From positions 1 through 28,065 of the IMG/VR virus record IMGVR_UViG_3300008448_000474: 28,065 nt of DNA. One strand, written 5' to 3'. The notes below the pieces were generated by a model. The model did not search any database. It was not told where the DNA came from and saw only the letters and a program-made list of their open reading frames with translations. This DNA comes from a virus. How positions within the stretch are numbered: position 1 is the stretch's first letter; every line of letters starts with the position of its first letter. This document shows, piece by piece, positions 7,590 through 15,335 of the stretch. Position numbers and translations under genes: made by a program.

Positions 7590-8256
7590 TACAAGCCCAC
7601 TTAGTGACGACGTTAATGTTGTTAATTTATTCCCTACTCCACTTTACGTTTCCGATAGATTTGAAAAAATCAAAGAAGTAGTAGATATTGCAGAAGGATA
7701 TAATAAATCAACAATTAACCCATTTGATCCGACAGCTTCTTTAAGATCAGATGATACTTTTGTTTTAAAAAATCCTGAGCTGAAAGATCTCAGAGATTTC
7801 ATACAAAAAACCATAGACATATATGCGTATTCTATTTTAGACATAGACACATCGTTGCGTTTTTATATAACTCAATCATGGTTCATATACAGTGAAATAG
7901 GAAAAGCATTGCCTCCTTGTCACTATCCCAACTGCGCATTTTCTGGATTAATGCTACTTAGCGAATACTCAGAAAACATACAAATTGCAAAGCCACTCAC
8001 GCTCTCTCCGACACCTGGATTGATTCAGTTTGAATTAGATTACAAACGTATCAATCATTACAATGCAGGACAAGTAAACATGCGCGTTCCTCCAGGTAAA
8101 GTTTTATTGACTACTCCTGCTACATCATTTTGTTTGCAACCTCACAGCAGAGTTGATTACAAGAGAACATTTGTTGTTTTTAATGTATTTTTCGAGGGTA
8201 CATTGGGCAACGATCTCGACAGATTCAATTATCTATCTCTAGTTGGAAATCATTAA
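7579..8256 (+). CDS. diverged 2OG-Fe(II) oxygenase-like protein
   Basis: The 225-residue product opens with NLFPTPLYVSDRF and contains TQSWFIYSEIGK (98-109), YPNCAFSGLMLL and a C-terminal LQPHSRVDYKRTFVVFNVF. This order matches the TIGR02466/2OG-FeII_Oxy_5 type oxygenases seen in marine phages, where the middle block is usually His-rich (HxHxHPNSxxSG) and the end is PHxV...R.sisFN. Here the block is PPCHYPNCAFSG, with only H115, while H189 and R196 are kept. The usual upstream iron ligands therefore appear changed and activity is doubtful. The start is ATG 7579 with AAGGAA upstream; the longer TTG frame from 7558 is less likely. Confidence 0.65.
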   Translation: MEVDTSPLSDDVNVVNLFPTPLYVSDRFEKIKEVVDIAEGYNKSTINPFDPTASLRSDDTFVLKNPELKDLRDFIQKTIDIYAYSILDIDTSLRFYITQSWFIYSEIGKALPPCHYPNCAFSGLMLLSEYSENIQIAKPLTLSPTPGLIQFELDYKRINHYNAGQVNMRVPPGKVLLTTPATSFCLQPHSRVDYKRTFVVFNVFFEGTLGNDLDRFNYLSLVGNH

Positions 8257-9644
8257 TGATAGAGAAACTCATACTTTCTAATTTGCTATGCAATGAGGAA
8301 TTTGGCCGCAAGGCCATTCCTTTTTTGAAGTCTGAATATTTTCAGGATAGATCATTACGTGCTCTGTTTGATACGATTGATGTATTTGTAAAGCAGTATA
8401 ATAAGTTTCCAACAAAAGATGCTCTCACTATTGAATTGGATAATGATAAGACGATTGCAGCTTATTTCAATGAGGTAGTTGATGTAGTAACGCAGTTGGA
8501 TGATCAACCAGTAAGTAACATTGAATGGTTGTTAGATCAGACTGAAAGGTTCTGTCAAGATAAAGCATTGTACAATGCTATCATGAAGTCCATTCAGATT
8601 ATTGAAAATGACAAAGAAAAATTAAGTAAAGGATCAATACCACAGATACTGTCAGAAGCTCTGTCTGTGTCATTCGACTCACACATAGGACATGACTTTT
8701 TAGAAGACTCAGATGCAAGATACGATTTCTATCATAAGAAAGAAAAGAAAATACCTTTCGACCTTGACTACCTTAATAAAATCACAAAAGGTGGTCTACC
8801 CAATAAAACTCTCAATGTTGTACTTGCTGGTACTGGTGTTGGTAAGTCTCTCTTCATGTGCCATTGTGCAGCAGCTAACCTTTCCAAAGGTAATAATGTC
8901 CTTTACGTGACGATGGAGATGTCAGAAGAAAGGATTGCTGAAAGAATCGATGCAAACCTACTTAACGTCACTGTCGATGAGCTCACTATGCTACCCAAGG
9001 ATGCGTATGAGAAAAAGATTGAGCGTGTACGCCAGAAGACTAATTCAAAGTTAATAATTAAAGAGTACCCTACAGCATCAGCTGGTGCAGGTCACTTCAG
9101 GCATCTTCTTAACGAATTGAAATTGAAAAGGAACTTTCGTCCAGACATTATCTACGTTGACTACTTAAACATTTGTGTTTCTTCGAGACTCAAATATGGT
9201 GCAAATGTAAATAGTTATACATACATCAAAGCTATTGCTGAGGAGCTGAGAGGACTTGCTGTAGAGTTTGACTTGCCTATTGTTACTGCAACTCAGACTA
9301 CTAGAAGTGGGTTCACAAGCAGTGATATTGGATTAGAAGATACGAGTGAGTCGTTTGGTTTGCCAGCCACTGCAGACTTCATGTTTGCTCTGATTAGTTC
9401 AGAGGAGCTGCAGGATCTTAATCAGATGATGGTAAAACAGCTAAAGAATAGATATAGTGATCCAGGAGCCAATAGAAGATTTGTGATTGGCGTTGACAGA
9501 TCGAAGATGAGGCTGTATGATGTCGAACAGAACGCTCAGGAAGATGTCGTTGATGATACTCCTGTATTTGATAAATCAGAAACCGGCGTCAGACTGAAGT
9601 CTGAAAAGGGCAAATTCAAAGATGTTTTTAACACGTTTAGCTAA
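8256..9644 (+). CDS. 41: replicative DNA helicase, T4 gp41-like (DnaB family)
   Basis: A 462-residue RecA-fold helicase. The N-terminal helical domain occupies about residues 1-165. Walker A is AGTGVGKS (191-198), followed by YVTMEMSEERIAERI. Walker B is IIYVDYLNI, and TATQTTR is the motif H3-type sensor. These are standard features of phage T4 gp41 and DnaB helicases, which unwind the fork and partner with gp61 primase. The start shares a base with the preceding stop (TAATG). The gp61-like gene lies far downstream at the right edge under its own promoter. Confidence 0.96.
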   Translation: MIEKLILSNLLCNEEFGRKAIPFLKSEYFQDRSLRALFDTIDVFVKQYNKFPTKDALTIELDNDKTIAAYFNEVVDVVTQLDDQPVSNIEWLLDQTERFCQDKALYNAIMKSIQIIENDKEKLSKGSIPQILSEALSVSFDSHIGHDFLEDSDARYDFYHKKEKKIPFDLDYLNKITKGGLPNKTLNVVLAGTGVGKSLFMCHCAAANLSKGNNVLYVTMEMSEERIAERIDANLLNVTVDELTMLPKDAYEKKIERVRQKTNSKLIIKEYPTASAGAGHFRHLLNELKLKRNFRPDIIYVDYLNICVSSRLKYGANVNSYTYIKAIAEELRGLAVEFDLPIVTATQTTRSGFTSSDIGLEDTSESFGLPATADFMFALISSEELQDLNQMMVKQLKNRYSDPGANRRFVIGVDRSKMRLYDVEQNAQEDVVDDTPVFDKSETGVRLKSEKGKFKDVFNTFS

Positions 9645-9813
9645 CCTACTATCTGGAATATTTTTATTTTGGTTGGTATTTACTTTATCAGCTATAGTTA
9701 TAACAACTCAGACGTTGTTTTTCTATCTTGGAACAATGTTTGATCTTCCTATGGAAGTTATATTAGCAATTAGAGGATCAGATGAAGATACAGACGAGAG
9801 GTTTCAAGAATAA
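9622..9813 (+). CDS. small single-pass membrane protein
   Basis: The 63-residue frame overlaps gp41 by 23 bases and the next gene by 32 bases. It has a long hydrophobic stretch (about residues 10-38) and an acidic tail (GSDEDTDERF). AAAAGGG lies 11 bases before the ATG, a weak but usable site. It fills what would otherwise be a 137-base gap, which supports coding. Function is unknown; it could be a leaky chance frame. Confidence 0.5.
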   Translation: MFLTRLANLLSGIFLFWLVFTLSAIVITTQTLFFYLGTMFDLPMEVILAIRGSDEDTDERFQE

Positions 9814-10270
9814 GATATTAATTAATTATGTTCGTAGCGCAACAAAGTTCTTTGTAGATCAACTTATACCTCCTAAGCTATCTGAGAAGTTAGATCTTAG
9901 AGTGGTACTTCGTAAGGTTTCAGATGCAGATGGCAAGTGTTTAAAAGAAGAAAAGTACAAGTACTTCATAGAGCTTGATAAAGACCTGTCATTCGAATCA
10001 TTGCTTCTTACCTTGGCACATGAAATAGTTCATGTAAAACAATATGTTACAATGGAACTCAAGATGTGGAACATTCAAGGAAAGGATGTTGATGTCTGGA
10101 GAGGTAGACGCTTTCGCAACTTAGATTATGAACAGCAACCATGGGAATTGGAGGCAAATGATTTGGAAGAGGGATTGTATCAAAACTTCATTTTTTATAG
10201 TCTACTTGGCGGAACTTCACTGTTCGACCACATAAATACCCTAGGAACTATGCGCGTTTCCAACGGTTGA
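9782..10270 (+). CDS. putative zinc metallopeptidase (HExxH), cytoplasmic
   Basis: The 162-residue product carries the zinc signature HEIVH (H80, E81, H84) in LLLTLAHEIVHVKQY. A downstream WELEAND provides a candidate third ligand (E122 or E124). The spacing and the Glu-Ala after the site suggest a gluzincin-type or SprT/ImmA-like fold, which is inference. No signal peptide is present. ATG 9782 has GAGG just upstream. The stop codon lies in the next promoter's TTGACC. A second HExxH gene follows directly but shares no obvious sequence beyond the site. Confidence 0.7.
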   Translation: MKIQTRGFKNKILINYVRSATKFFVDQLIPPKLSEKLDLRVVLRKVSDADGKCLKEEKYKYFIELDKDLSFESLLLTLAHEIVHVKQYVTMELKMWNIQGKDVDVWRGRRFRNLDYEQQPWELEANDLEEGLYQNFIFYSLLGGTSLFDHINTLGTMRVSNG

Positions 10271-10295
10271 CCTTTTTACCAAAAATTTGTATAAT
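10267..10295 (+). promoter_or_regulatory. strong sigma70-like promoter for exported peptidase
   Basis: TTGACC (10267-10272), a 17-base spacer and a perfect TATAAT (10290-10295). The TGA of the -35 box is the stop codon of the preceding gene. It lies about 30 bases ahead of ATG 10325. Confidence 0.8.
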
Positions 10296-10324
10296 GATAA
10301 TGTGACCAATGCAGAGTTACTATT

Positions 10325-10822
10325 ATGTTAAGAATCATTATACTTTTTGTAATATGCTTTGTTATGTACGACATGGCTCGTGTAGAGCCTATGCCGCAAT
10401 CCGTTGCAAGGACGGAGCTATCTAAGCAGGACCCAACGATGGTGCAGCTTTTTGGGCAAGCCAAAAAGTTAATGAATTACAAAGGTGATCTTGCTATGCC
10501 CAGGGTAATTCCTGCTACTCTAGATGAGATGCAGGAGCTTATGTGCCCTGGCGAAGAGTGTAACGTATCTGGTGTATATTTCTCCAATAAGATATATTAC
10601 CTCAAAGGTATGGATCTCAACGATCCTATCAACAGGTCTATCCTCGTACATGAGTTCATTCACCACATCCAAAGAGACATTCATGGTGATACTACTGACT
10701 GCGAGAGGTGGTACTCTAACGAGCATGAAGCATACTCAAAACAGAAGCAGTATCTCATGAAAAAAGGAATCAATACATCTTTCATGAATAGATACGCAGA
10801 AGTGCTAAAGTGTCCATCTTAA
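10325..10822 (+). CDS. exported or membrane-anchored putative metallopeptidase
   Basis: The 165-residue product starts with a hydrophobic signal or anchor (about residues 3-16, MLRIIILFVICFVMY). It has a zinc signature HEFIH (H109, E110, H113) in SILVHEFIHHIQ and an EHEAY block (133-137) offering the third ligand. Four cysteines outside the N-terminal hydrophobic segment (74, 79, 126, 163) could form disulfides, fitting a periplasmic location. It probably acts on a protein or peptide in the envelope, but the substrate cannot be read from sequence. It is transcribed from its own strong sigma70-like promoter, suggesting early expression unlike the late block that follows. The weak ribosome site leaves the start slightly uncertain. 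Confidence 0.7.
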   Translation: MLRIIILFVICFVMYDMARVEPMPQSVARTELSKQDPTMVQLFGQAKKLMNYKGDLAMPRVIPATLDEMQELMCPGEECNVSGVYFSNKIYYLKGMDLNDPINRSILVHEFIHHIQRDIHGDTTDCERWYSNEHEAYSKQKQYLMKKGINTSFMNRYAEVLKCPS

Positions 10823-10825
10823 ATT

Positions 10826-10833
10826 TATAAATA
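10826..10833 (+). promoter_or_regulatory. T4-type late promoter TATAAATA
   Basis: Perfect late box three bases after the previous stop codon, with no -35 like sequence. It lies 33 bases before the first gene of the packaged-protein block. Confidence 0.75.
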
Positions 10834-10865
10834 TACCATACGGATTTCACCTGAAGGAGAAAGTA

Positions 10866-11213
10866 ATGTCAATTAAGAAATATTCAGAATATATTACTCT
10901 GCATGAACAAAAGTCTAAAACAATTGGATTAAGATCTATTGTTGAAGCTAAAGACGAGGTATATGGTCCTGATTACGATGCTGGAAGAGTGAGTAAGAAG
11001 TTCGATGCCGCTTTAGAGCATATCAAATCTCAAAAATACAAAGTGAATCATGATGGTGGTGGAGACGAGGATACCGTGGATCACGAGAAACCAGACGTAA
11101 CACTTCACTATGCATATGGAGACGATGAACCTAGTTCATACACACTTCATCACGATGGAGCAGCTGCTAAGGATAAGGTTTTAAAAATTAAACATCTCAA
11201 AGCTAAAGACTAA
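10866..11213 (+). CDS. hypothetical protein with capsid-targeting-like N terminus
   Basis: A 115-residue product starting MSIKKYSEYITLHEQ. The [L/I]-x-E tripeptide LHE at residues 12-14 resembles the T4 internal-protein targeting sequence cut by gp21. The rest is hydrophilic and rich in Asp, His and Lys (GGGDEDTVDHEKPD, YTLHHDG), with no recognised fold. AAGGAGA gives an excellent ribosome site. It is the only gene between a late promoter and a perfect UUCG-loop terminator, so it forms a monocistronic late unit. Packaging in the head is inference. Confidence 0.7.
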   Translation: MSIKKYSEYITLHEQKSKTIGLRSIVEAKDEVYGPDYDAGRVSKKFDAALEHIKSQKYKVNHDGGGDEDTVDHEKPDVTLHYAYGDDEPSSYTLHHDGAAAKDKVLKIKHLKAKD

Positions 11214-11230
11214 TACAAATCACTCCAAAC

Positions 11231-11254
11231 AAACCCACTTCGGTGGGTTTTTTT
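11231..11254 (+). terminator. rho-independent terminator with UUCG loop
   Basis: AAACCCAC pairs with GTGGGTTT around a TTCG tetraloop, and the T run continues to 11254. A textbook intrinsic terminator closing the preceding single-gene late unit. Confidence 0.93.
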
Positions 11255-11258
11255 ATGA

Positions 11259-11266
11259 TATAAATA
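11259..11266 (+). promoter_or_regulatory. T4-type late promoter TATAAATA
   Basis: Perfect late box immediately after the terminator and 24 bases ahead of ATG 11291. It resets transcription for the long block from 11.3 kb on. Confidence 0.78.
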
Positions 11267-11290
11267 CAGGATAACACTCCGGAGTATGTA

Positions 11291-12295
11291 ATGAAATTAT
11301 TTTCAAATTTTTTGATAGAACAGGTAGCGATCAAGGCTTCCGGTATGAGTGCTGCTCGTCACACGAGCCAATACATCACCCCATACCTACCTGGTGGTAG
11401 CAAGCATTCAGAAGGTAGTCATGAAATGGCTAGCAACCACGGTGACTTGGCAGCTGGCCAAAAAGTAACTATTCATGGACATGAAGTAAAGCAAGATTCT
11501 AAAGGTAGAGATGTTCACCATGCAATTGTTCAAGCTGTTGGTTCAAAACAAAAACATTCAATACCTACAAACAAGTTATTCAAACCGGCAGCGTCAGCTC
11601 GAAAGAACAAAGGCTTAGAGCAAGAAAGTCAGTTATCTGAACATCTTAACAAACATGGTTTGATGAAGGGTAAAGGTGCTGGTTTCACTGGTGATAATGA
11701 CTTCCATTTAATTGATAAACGCGGTGCTAGAGAGAAAAAGATTGGTGGTACTGAAGGTGCTAAGGATGCGATACAAGGTGAGCATAAGTCTGATATTAAA
11801 TCTACTGCTTTTGGCCAAATTACTCTTTCAAGACATCCAAAAACTGGAAACTGGCACATTGACGAAAAGGCTCGTGCGAAGAGACCTGAGTTTGCAGAGC
11901 ATGTTGAAAGAGCAACGGTTACACACGGTGGTGTAAAAAAAAGATTGTTGGATCATTTGAATAAAAAAGAACCTCCTGGAACATCTAACAAAAGCGGATT
12001 CAATTCAGACACTACTGACGCTCGGCCTGCTCATGCTTATATGCGTGATCACGGTGTTGATGTTGCTCATATTGATACACATGGTACATATAGGGCTGGT
12101 GCAGGTGAGTACAAAGACACTCACAAACTAGGACTTCCTGTATTGTTTGGACAGGGTCGTTTTCGTGTTAGACAAAAAACAGACAATCCAAACAAGCGTA
12201 CTGTTCAGTTCTCTCTCACCAAGCTCGATAAATCACACACCAATATTGGTACCGATGAAGGTGCAGAGAAAATGAAGAAAGTGCTAGGACACTAA
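11291..12295 (+). CDS. putative PD-(D/E)XK-type nuclease with capsid-targeting-like N terminus
   Basis: A 334-residue basic, His-rich protein. The start MKLFSNFLIEQ has LIE at 8-10, the position of the gp21 cleavage motif in T4 internal proteins. Residues 53-98 look like a small beta barrel. The core shows E117 in a helix (QLSEHLNKHG), D137 in GDNDFHLID, then GEHK (E164-x-K166) and FGQITL (174-179). This order of acid, acid and E-x-K fits a PD-(D/E)XK nuclease fold, but that is my inference from pattern. I recall related proteins annotated hypothetical in T4-like cyanophages. CGGAG precedes the ATG, and the gene follows a terminator and a late promoter. Confidence 0.6.
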   Translation: MKLFSNFLIEQVAIKASGMSAARHTSQYITPYLPGGSKHSEGSHEMASNHGDLAAGQKVTIHGHEVKQDSKGRDVHHAIVQAVGSKQKHSIPTNKLFKPAASARKNKGLEQESQLSEHLNKHGLMKGKGAGFTGDNDFHLIDKRGAREKKIGGTEGAKDAIQGEHKSDIKSTAFGQITLSRHPKTGNWHIDEKARAKRPEFAEHVERATVTHGGVKKRLLDHLNKKEPPGTSNKSGFNSDTTDARPAHAYMRDHGVDVAHIDTHGTYRAGAGEYKDTHKLGLPVLFGQGRFRVRQKTDNPNKRTVQFSLTKLDKSHTNIGTDEGAEKMKKVLGH

Positions 12296-12297
12296 TA

Positions 12298-13464
12298 ATG
12301 CGTCATATATTCCTATTACTAAAAGAAGCAGTTGCCAGTGAAGAAAAGCTAACACACCTCGAGCACGCAGAAGATCATCCTATCAATGCTGGTGTAGAAG
12401 GATTCAAACATTCTGTTAACACACTCAATGCTGTTCACAAGACATTGACTGGTCAAAAGGGCGGTGCATCACTTATGACCAAGTATGATGGAAGTCCAAG
12501 TATTGTATTTGGTCATCATCCTCAAACAGGTAAGTTCTTTGTAGCATCTAAGTCTGCCTTCAACAAGAACCCCAAGATTAACTATACCGATGAAGACATT
12601 GATGAGAACCACGGACATGCTCCTGGTTTAGTTTCTAAGTTAAAGACTGCATTAGCTCATCTTCCAAAAGTTACTCCTCAGAAGGGAGTGTTTCAAGGTG
12701 ATGTTATGCATACACCAGAGGATGTTGAAGAGAGGGGTGGTAAGGTTCACTTTAAACCAAACTTAATTAAGTATTCCACACCATCAAAGTCAGCTGAAGG
12801 TAAGAGTATTAAGAATTCAAAGATTGGTGTATATGTTCATACTGGATATGAAGGTAAGGATGTTGGTTCCATGAAAGCCAACTACACTCCAGACCTTTCT
12901 GGTTTTGCTAGTCACGATAGTGTTCATCTGATGAAGTATGGATACGATACAAAGAATTCAAACTATGATCAAGACAGTCAGAAGCAATTCAGCAGACACA
13001 TGGAAGATGCCATGGATGTTGGTAAAGGATTGAAGAAACAACACTATGCTGTATTAGAACCTCACACCGATCATGTCAAGACTTACATTAATAAGACAGT
13101 GAGAGAAGATACTAAGCCATCAGCTGAAGGGTTATACAGTCATATTCAAGCTGCCCATGAAAAAGCAATTGCTGGTGTGAAAACAGAAAAGGCAAAGTCT
13201 CAGAAAACAGCACAGATGAATACTGATCTTGCGCATATCAGATCCAATCACGAGACAATTAATAACATATTTCAGATGCATCACCATCTCCAAAAAGCTA
13301 AAGATGTTTTAGTCAATGCTATGTCACATGGCCAAGACTTTGAGCATCATATTGGAGACACCAAGACAAAGCCTGAAGGATTTGTTGCTGTGGTAAATAA
13401 TAGACCAACAAAATTAGTTGACAGAAACGAGTTTAGTAAACAAAACTTCTTAGCAAGACAATAG
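12298..13464 (+). CDS. KxDG ligase/nucleotidyltransferase-like protein (DUF6267-like)
   Basis: A 388-residue protein with N terminus MRHIFLLLKEA (LKE at 8-10), again targeting-like. The core carries KYDGSPSIVFG with K62-x-D-G65, the nucleotide-binding lysine motif I of ATP-dependent DNA and RNA ligases. Further ligase-like segments are FQGDVM (132-137), KPNLIKYSTP (153-162) and SKIGVYVHTGY (174-184). It resembles proteins of T4-like cyanophages that I recall as DUF6267. A covalent nucleotidyl transfer activity is a reasonable guess, but the acceptor is unknown. The C-terminal 200 residues are helical and His/Lys-rich. It follows the nuclease-like gene by two bases, so the two are likely made together. 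Confidence 0.65.
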   Translation: MRHIFLLLKEAVASEEKLTHLEHAEDHPINAGVEGFKHSVNTLNAVHKTLTGQKGGASLMTKYDGSPSIVFGHHPQTGKFFVASKSAFNKNPKINYTDEDIDENHGHAPGLVSKLKTALAHLPKVTPQKGVFQGDVMHTPEDVEERGGKVHFKPNLIKYSTPSKSAEGKSIKNSKIGVYVHTGYEGKDVGSMKANYTPDLSGFASHDSVHLMKYGYDTKNSNYDQDSQKQFSRHMEDAMDVGKGLKKQHYAVLEPHTDHVKTYINKTVREDTKPSAEGLYSHIQAAHEKAIAGVKTEKAKSQKTAQMNTDLAHIRSNHETINNIFQMHHHLQKAKDVLVNAMSHGQDFEHHIGDTKTKPEGFVAVVNNRPTKLVDRNEFSKQNFLARQ

Positions 13465-13473
13465 CGAGGATTT

Positions 13474-14052
13474 ATGAATGAGAATGTGGTGTATAACATT
13501 GGTGCAGGTGGTATAAGTGTCAGAGATCAAAGTGATTTGTTCAATGATGGGTGGAAAGAATACACTGTAGATGTTGCTGAGTGTAATCCAGATATTGTCT
13601 CAGATATAGTTGGATTGCCAGGAATAGAGGATGAGTCAGTTGATTGTGTCTGGGCATCTCATGTTGTTGAGCATGTTTACTGGCATGAGTTACCTGATGT
13701 ATTCAATGCTATTGTTAGAGTATTGAAGCCAAATGGATTTGCATTTGTTATGGTTCCAAACTTAGCTGCAATAGCAGATGCAATTAAGTTTAACTTGATA
13801 CGACCAATGTATGAATCACCAGCTGGACCTGTTGCTGCTATTGATATGATTTATGGTCATAGAGCACAGATTACAAGCAACAAACATATGCAACACAAGA
13901 CTGGGTTCACTCCTCAGTCAATGGCTACAATACTTAATGATCTTAAGATTGAAGCCGTCTGCTCAGAAAACAATTTTGAAATTATAACTATAATATATAA
14001 AGAAACCTTTCCAGAGTTCATAAATGATCCGGAGTTTAAAGTAAGAAAATGA
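13474..14052 (+). CDS. class I SAM-dependent methyltransferase
   Basis: A 192-residue methyltransferase. Motif I is YNIGAGG (7-13), an acidic residue ends strand 2 (VDVAE, about 32-36), and motif IV is VWASHVVEHVYWHE. VLKPNGFAFVMVPNL is the usual post-motif strand. The pattern matches type-11/type-23 methyltransferases acting on small molecules or sugars, so the substrate is open. It has no targeting-like N terminus, unlike its neighbours. GAGGA precedes ATG 13474, and the end overlaps the next gene as ATGA. Confidence 0.85.
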   Translation: MNENVVYNIGAGGISVRDQSDLFNDGWKEYTVDVAECNPDIVSDIVGLPGIEDESVDCVWASHVVEHVYWHELPDVFNAIVRVLKPNGFAFVMVPNLAAIADAIKFNLIRPMYESPAGPVAAIDMIYGHRAQITSNKHMQHKTGFTPQSMATILNDLKIEAVCSENNFEIITIIYKETFPEFINDPEFKVRK

Positions 14053-14654
14053 AAAAATTCAAAGACTTTTTAACAGAAGCCAAAGATAGAACCGAGGTTC
14101 TATTGTTTGGAAGAATGAATCCAATCACAAGTGGCCACGAAGAAAACGTTGTCAATGCTCATAAAATTGCTATGAAGCATAAAGGATCTCTTCGTATTGT
14201 TGGAAGCCACAGCCACGATCCAGAAAAGAACCCCCTGTCTCCTGAACAAAAACAGAGACATATGCAACGTGCCTTTGGTCATCTGAGTAACACTATGGTG
14301 ACAACAAGTTCCAAAGAGCAACCAACAATCATGCATCACGCTGCAGCTGCGCATGCTTCTGGTGCTTCTCATTTAGTGATTGCTGGTGGTAGTGATAGAG
14401 CAGAAGAATATAAAACCCTTTTAAATAAGTATAACGGTGTTAAAAGTAAGCATGGTTATTATAATTTTAAGAGTATTTCTGTAGAGAATACTGGTGCAAG
14501 GAAAGCTGGAATCAGTGGTACAGATATGAGAAAACATGCTGCAAGTGGAAATTATAATCAGTTCAAATCTAATCTTCCTTCTAAGCTAAAAAGTAATCCC
14601 ACTCATGCTAAGGAAATTTATAATGATGTAAGAAAAGGAATGAACAGTGAGTAA
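14049..14654 (+). CDS. nucleotidylyltransferase with capsid-targeting-like N terminus
   Basis: A 201-residue protein starting MKKFKDFLTEA, with LTE at residues 8-10 in exact register with T4 internal protein III. The catalytic domain begins right after it: LLFGRMNPITSGHEENV holds the [H/T]xGH nucleotide-binding motif (T27-S-G-H30), and ISGTDMR (155-161) corresponds to the ISSTxxR motif. This places it in the cytidylyltransferase-like superfamily (NMN adenylyltransferase, PPAT, CTP:glycerol-3-phosphate types). The exact substrate cannot be decided. If gp21 cuts after E10, the mature enzyme is intact, which suggests a packaged, active enzyme. It overlaps both neighbours. Confidence 0.82.
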   Translation: MKKFKDFLTEAKDRTEVLLFGRMNPITSGHEENVVNAHKIAMKHKGSLRIVGSHSHDPEKNPLSPEQKQRHMQRAFGHLSNTMVTTSSKEQPTIMHHAAAAHASGASHLVIAGGSDRAEEYKTLLNKYNGVKSKHGYYNFKSISVENTGARKAGISGTDMRKHAASGNYNQFKSNLPSKLKSNPTHAKEIYNDVRKGMNSE

Positions 14655-15285
14655 TGTTGTTGACGTGAGCTTCAAAACAATTCCAATAGAAGTTGATGGT
14701 ATAAGTGATTGGCCTTGGCCTTCTAAAGACACTGAACTTTGGTATGGTAATACCTATGATTGGGATCAACTAAAAGGTGGCATAAAGACGTATTGTAAAA
14801 AGTTTGATGTTGCAATCCAAGCAGGGGGTGCATGTGGAATGTATCCTAGACTACTTGCTAATTTCTTTGGCCATGTGTATACTTTTGAGCCTGAACCAGT
14901 TAATTTTCACTGCTTAGTTAATAACTGTAGATTACATACGATCACAAAGATCAACGGTGCTCTAGGTGATACTAACATGTTCGTGTCTGTTGATCATGGA
15001 GGTTTTGAAAATGCTGGAGTCCATAGAGTATCCAGACACGAAAAGAATTGTATACCAGTTTTTACAATTGATCAGTTTAACTATGAAGAAGTCGACCTTA
15101 TCCAATTGGATTGCGAAGGATATGAAGAGAATGTAGTTAGAGGTGCTGAAAAGACTATAGAAAAATTCAAACCAGTTATTACATTAGAAACAGTCACGCC
15201 ACACACAAGATCATATCTAGAAAATTTGGGTTATAAGGATATGGGTAGATATGGACATTGTGATACATTGTTTGCAGTTGAATAA
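14647..15285 (+). CDS. FkbM-family methyltransferase
   Basis: A 212-residue SAM methyltransferase. VAIQAGGACGMYPRLLANFF is motif I, VYTFEPEPVNF is the FEP motif characteristic of FkbM enzymes, and VDLIQLDCEGYEENVVRGA is the classic LDxEGxE block. FkbM enzymes O-methylate sugars or small molecules. In marine phages they are often suspected in host-surface or virion glycan modification, but the substrate is unknown. The start is GTG 14647 with AAAAGGAA at ideal distance and an 8-base overlap with the preceding gene; no in-frame ATG fits. No targeting sequence is present. Confidence 0.9.
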   Translation: MSNVVDVSFKTIPIEVDGISDWPWPSKDTELWYGNTYDWDQLKGGIKTYCKKFDVAIQAGGACGMYPRLLANFFGHVYTFEPEPVNFHCLVNNCRLHTITKINGALGDTNMFVSVDHGGFENAGVHRVSRHEKNCIPVFTIDQFNYEEVDLIQLDCEGYEENVVRGAEKTIEKFKPVITLETVTPHTRSYLENLGYKDMGRYGHCDTLFAVE

Positions 15286-15287
15286 AA

Positions 15288-15295
15288 TATAAATA
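15288..15295 (+). promoter_or_regulatory. T4-type late promoter TATAAATA
   Basis: Perfect late box three bases after the FkbM stop codon, 40 bases before ATG 15336. Probably drives the long run of overlapping genes from 15.3 to 22.2 kb. Confidence 0.76.
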
Positions 15296-15335
15296 ACACT
15301 AGTTGCAGTAAGGCTTAGGTAAACCTGCGGAAAAT

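Noticed and set aside
10231-10238. CATAAATA near the end of the first metallopeptidase gene
   Set aside because: It lies inside coding sequence about 87 bases before the next gene, which already has a strong sigma70-like promoter; kept as possible but unsupported.
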